The translations under genes and the position numbers were made by a program. From Stagnihabitans lacustris (GTDB taxonomy: Bacteria > Pseudomonadota > Alphaproteobacteria > Rhodobacterales > Rhodobacteraceae): a stretch of DNA of 64,000 nucleotides. Below the pieces are notes generated by a model. The model did not search any database. It was not told where the DNA came from and saw only the letters and a program-made list of their open reading frames with translations. Location of the stretch: the NCBI RefSeq assembly GCF_025950525.1, contig NZ_JAPDGS010000002.1:1-64000 (forward strand), given 5' to 3'. Positions 61,262 to 64,000 of this stretch are shown here, one piece after another. How positions within the stretch are numbered: position 1 is the first letter of the stretch; the number at the start of each line of letters is the position of its first letter.

Positions 61262-62082
61262 TGCTGGATTTCACGGGCAAGGTGGCCTTTGTCACCGGCG
61301 CGGGCTCGGTCGGCGCGGGGTGGGGCAATGGCAAGGCCACCGCTGTCCTGCTGGCGCGGCGAGGCGCGATGGTCTGCGGGCTGGACCAGTCCGCGGATGC
61401 CTTGGCCGCCACGACCGCGATTATGCAGGCCGAGGGGCTGACCTGGCTGCCGCTGACCTGCGACATTCTGGATTCTGCGGCGGTGGGGGCCTCGGTTGCG
61501 GCCTGTGTCGCCCGTTTTGGCCGCATCGACATCTTGGTGAACAACGTGGGCGGCAGCGCGCCGGGTGATCCGGTCTCGATGCCGCTGGAGGTCTGGCAGG
61601 CGCAGCTGGACTTGAACCTGACCTCGGCCTTCCTGGGCTGCAAACATGTGCTTCCGGTGATGGAGGCGCAGTTTGACCGTGAAGGGCGCGGTGGGGCGGT
61701 GGTCAATATCGGCTCGGTGGGGGCGATGACCTTCCAACTGGGTGGGCGGGTCAGCGCGGGCTATGCGGCGGCCAAGGCCGGGCTTGTGGCCTTTGGCCGG
61801 TCCACCGCGATTGCCTATGTCCGCAAGGGGATAAGGGTGAACACCGTCATCCCGGGGTCGATGCACACGCCCCTGGTCGAACATCGGCTGGTGCGCCAAC
61901 TGGGGGCAGGGGATGCGGCCAAGCTGATCGCTGACCGCCATGCCGCCGTGCCAATGGGCCGGATGGGCGATGCCTGGGACGTCGCCCATGCCGTAGCCTT
62001 CCTGGCCAGCGACGAGGCTGGCTATATCACTGCCACGCAATTGGTGGTCGATGGCGGCATGACCGCCGCAAGGTCCACCTGA
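61261..62082 (+). CDS. SDR-family oxidoreductase with modified glycine loop
   Basis: 273 aa. The cofactor loop TGAGSVGAGWGNGKA is longer than the standard TGxxxGIG, while NNVGGSAPGD and YAAAKAGLVAFG are normal. TGATG overlap with the monooxygenase stop indicates translational coupling, so it probably oxidises or reduces that enzyme's substrate or product. Confidence 0.86.
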   Translation: MLDFTGKVAFVTGAGSVGAGWGNGKATAVLLARRGAMVCGLDQSADALAATTAIMQAEGLTWLPLTCDILDSAAVGASVAACVARFGRIDILVNNVGGSAPGDPVSMPLEVWQAQLDLNLTSAFLGCKHVLPVMEAQFDREGRGGAVVNIGSVGAMTFQLGGRVSAGYAAAKAGLVAFGRSTAIAYVRKGIRVNTVIPGSMHTPLVEHRLVRQLGAGDAAKLIADRHAAVPMGRMGDAWDVAHAVAFLASDEAGYITATQLVVDGGMTAARST

Positions 62083-62092
62083 AGGAAGTCTC

Positions 62093-62965
62093 ATGAGCCG
62101 TCCCGTCATCATCAGTTGCGCTGTCACCGGATCGGGCGACACCACCGGGCTTAGCCCCCATGTGCCCGTGACCCCCGCCCAGATCGCGGATGACGCGCTG
62201 GCCGCCCATGCGGCGGGGGCGGCGGTCGTGCATATCCATGTCCGCCACCCCGAGACCGGCGCCCCCAGCCGCGACCTTGACCTTTACCGTCAGGTCGTCA
62301 CCCGCATCCGTGCCGCGGGAACCGGGGTGATCTTGAACCTGACCACCGGGATCGGCGCGCGCTTTTCACCCGATCCGGTTGATCCGAACCGCAATGCCAG
62401 CCCCGGCATGGCGCAGCCCATGGACCGTATGGCGCATGTGCTGGACTTGGCGCCCGAGATCTGCAGCCTTGATGTGGCGACGATGAACTTCGGCAAACAT
62501 GCTTTTGTGAACACGCCCGACCATATCACCGAAATCGCCACCGCTGTCCGGGCCGCGGGTGTGAAACCGGAGCTTGAGGTTTTTGACCTTGGCCACATCG
62601 CCCTCGCCAAGTCACTATATGCCAAAGGGATTTTCGCCGATCCGCCCTTCTTTCAGCTGTGTCTTGGCGTGCCATGGGGCGCGCCCGCCACGCCCGAGGC
62701 CATGCAGGCCATGCGCGCGATGCTGCCGCCCAATGCCAACTGGAGCGCCTTTGGCGTCGGCGCCCAGCACTTTCCCGCGGTCGCCATGTCGGTCGTGATG
62801 GGCGGCCATGTCCGTGTCGGGCTGGAGGACAGCCTTTATATGTCCAAGGGCGTTCTGGCCCCGGGCAATGCGCCGATGGTGGCCCGTGCCGCCCGGCTGA
62901 TCCGCGAGATCGGCTGCGAGGTGGCCTCGCCTGCCCAGGCCCGCACCATACTGGGGCTGCCATGA
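62093..62965 (+). CDS. beta-keto acid cleavage enzyme (BKACE, DUF849)
   Basis: 290 aa, a Zn-dependent TIM-barrel that condenses a beta-keto acid with acetyl-CoA to give acetoacetate plus a new CoA ester. Zn ligands show as VVHIHVRHPETGAPSRD, and the C-terminal RVGLEDSLYMSKGVLAPGN is the family's Glu motif. LDVATMNFG and GVPWGAPATPEAM are also typical. It is the third gene in the operon and links the pathway to acetoacetyl/PHB metabolism. Confidence 0.92.
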   Translation: MSRPVIISCAVTGSGDTTGLSPHVPVTPAQIADDALAAHAAGAAVVHIHVRHPETGAPSRDLDLYRQVVTRIRAAGTGVILNLTTGIGARFSPDPVDPNRNASPGMAQPMDRMAHVLDLAPEICSLDVATMNFGKHAFVNTPDHITEIATAVRAAGVKPELEVFDLGHIALAKSLYAKGIFADPPFFQLCLGVPWGAPATPEAMQAMRAMLPPNANWSAFGVGAQHFPAVAMSVVMGGHVRVGLEDSLYMSKGVLAPGNAPMVARAARLIREIGCEVASPAQARTILGLP

Positions 62966-63507
62966 CCCGCCTGACGATGCCACCGGCGCTGACCGAGGCC
63001 CAGGCCGAGGTGGTGGCCGAGGTCGTTGCAGGCAAGCGCGGCAAGGTGCCCGCGCCGATGATCGCCTGGCTGCGCAATCCCGAACTGGCGCGGCGGGCGC
63101 AGCATATGGGCGGGCTCTTGCGGTTTGACACCTCGCTTTCGCCCCGGCTCAGCGAGTTGGCTATCCTGGTCTGCGGGCGGCACTGGACTTCGCATCACGA
63201 ATGGACGGCGCATAAACGCATCGCGCTTGAGGCGGGGCTTGACCCGCAGATCATCGCCGCGATCGCCGCCCGCCGGGTGCCCAGTTTTGACGATCCGCAA
63301 CAGGCGGCGGTCCATGCGGTCTCCCATGGGCTTCTGGCAAAGGGCCGGATCGACGATGCGCTTTATGCCCAAGGTCTTGCCGCCTTGGGAGAGGTCGGCA
63401 TGGTCGAACTGGTGGCGCTTTTGGGCTATTATTCGATGGTGGCGCTGACGCTGAACGCCTTTGACATCGGCCTGCCTGAAAGCCACGCCGCCGAATTGGT
63501 CCCATGA
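62962..63507 (+). CDS. carboxymuconolactone decarboxylase-family protein
   Basis: 181 aa, an alpha-helical CMD/AhpD-like fold. The core LSELAILVCGRHWTSHHEWTAH matches the catalytic/proton-relay region, including one Cys and three His. It may be a lactone decarboxylase, or a peroxidase-like protein if a second Cys were present, but no CxxC is seen. The ATG overlaps the BKACE stop (ATGA). Confidence 0.86.
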   Translation: MTRLTMPPALTEAQAEVVAEVVAGKRGKVPAPMIAWLRNPELARRAQHMGGLLRFDTSLSPRLSELAILVCGRHWTSHHEWTAHKRIALEAGLDPQIIAAIAARRVPSFDDPQQAAVHAVSHGLLAKGRIDDALYAQGLAALGEVGMVELVALLGYYSMVALTLNAFDIGLPESHAAELVP

Positions 63508-64000
63508 GCCGCCTGGCCCATCCAAGGGTGCGTCCCGAATGGCTGGCCTTGCACCAAGAGCCGGTGATCGACCCCGAAGCGCCGATCATCGACGCCCACC
63601 ATCATCTGTATGACCGCCCCGGCGCGCGGTATCTGGCCGCCGATTTCCGCGCCGACCAGAACACGGGCCATAACATCATCGCATCGGTCCTTGTGCAGGC
63701 GCGCGGGTTTTACCGCACGTCGGGCCCCGAAACCCTGTATCCGGTGGGCGAGACGGAATATGCCGCCCAAACCAAGGACGTGACCCGATGCGCTGCCATC
63801 ATTGGCCATGCCGACCTGACCGCGCCGGATGTGGCACATCTGCTGGACGCCCATGTGGCGGCAGGGCAGGGGCTGTTTCGCGGGGTCCGGCATATCCTGG
63901 CCTGGGACAGCGACACATCCTTGTTGAACCCGGCCTATCCGACGACCGAGGATCTGAGCGCAACCCCCGCCTTTCACCGCGGCTTTGCGCTTTTGGACGC
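63504..64000 (+). CDS. amidohydrolase-family (TIM-barrel) hydrolase, partial at window end
   Basis: The first 165 codons of a metal-dependent amidohydrolase-2 type enzyme (lactonase/decarboxylase class): IIDAHHHLYDRPGARYL holds the HxH metal motif. The segments IIASVLVQARGF and GLFRGVRHILAWDSD are typical. The start overlaps the CMD gene by 4 bp. The 3' end lies outside the window. It is a likely partner in ring-opening or lactone hydrolysis. Confidence 0.87.
   Translation, partial: MSRLAHPRVRPEWLALHQEPVIDPEAPIIDAHHHLYDRPGARYLAADFRADQNTGHNIIASVLVQARGFYRTSGPETLYPVGETEYAAQTKDVTRCAAIIGHADLTAPDVAHLLDAHVAAGQGLFRGVRHILAWDSDTSLLNPAYPTTEDLSATPAFHRGFALLD

Overview
The window is high-GC DNA with the gene content and codon habits of an alphaproteobacterium, most likely Rhodobacteraceae/Paracoccaceae. 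Pointers are the Hint-domain RTX protein, the fabI / DUF3141 / MaoC-Pta / ackA block, polyhydroxybutyrate (PHB) genes, DUF849 and tetronate-degradation genes. No tRNA, rRNA or CRISPR array was seen. Species cannot be fixed from sequence reading alone.

Layout. (1) About 1-15.1 kb is an accessory region full of broken mobile and defence-like DNA. It holds an XRE regulator next to a stub of a RecQ-type exonuclease, an IS5-family transposase remnant, an RTX/Hint gene with a stop and a frameshift, an M20 aminoacylase, a 1701-residue exonuclease-RecQ-UvrD fusion helicase, a frameshifted MobV-type relaxase and a DUF927 ATPase. (2) 15.4-24.9 kb is one tightly packed plus-strand operon for short-chain acyl/PHB metabolism: fabI, a DUF3141 PHA-synthase-like protein, a MaoC-Pta fusion, ackA, CoA-transferase atoDA, 3-hydroxybutyrate dehydrogenase, 3-hydroxybutyryl-CoA dehydrogenase and an alpha/beta hydrolase. 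(3) 24.9-27.7 kb carries a three-gene cassette: a ribbon-helix-helix protein with a Lys/Ala/Pro tail, a CHAD-domain protein and a ParA-type ATPase. It looks like a partition or positioning system for polyphosphate (or mixed storage) granules. It is followed by a secreted esterase-like phytase-family protein behind a good PHO box. (4) 30.3-31.7 kb is a small graveyard with an HsdR N-terminal stub and a broken DUF4268 gene. (5) 32-64 kb is a large catabolic region: a tetronate (threonate/erythronate) operon, a LysR regulator with shared 19-bp T-N11-A sites, two orphan periplasmic sugar-binding proteins, two MFS transporters, and many dehydrogenases. The right end has a monooxygenase-SDR-DUF849-CMD-amidohydrolase operon that runs off the window.

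How parts fit. The PHB operon could connect storage-polymer carbon to acyl-phosphate/ATP through Pta and AckA. The granule cassette next to it suggests storage-body inheritance is encoded beside storage metabolism. The right half appears to take up and oxidise sugar acids or lactones (LtnD/OtnK/OtnC/OtnI make dihydroxyacetone phosphate). A second, unassigned oxidative route uses a flavin monooxygenase, an SMP-30 lactonase-like enzyme and a beta-keto acid cleavage enzyme.
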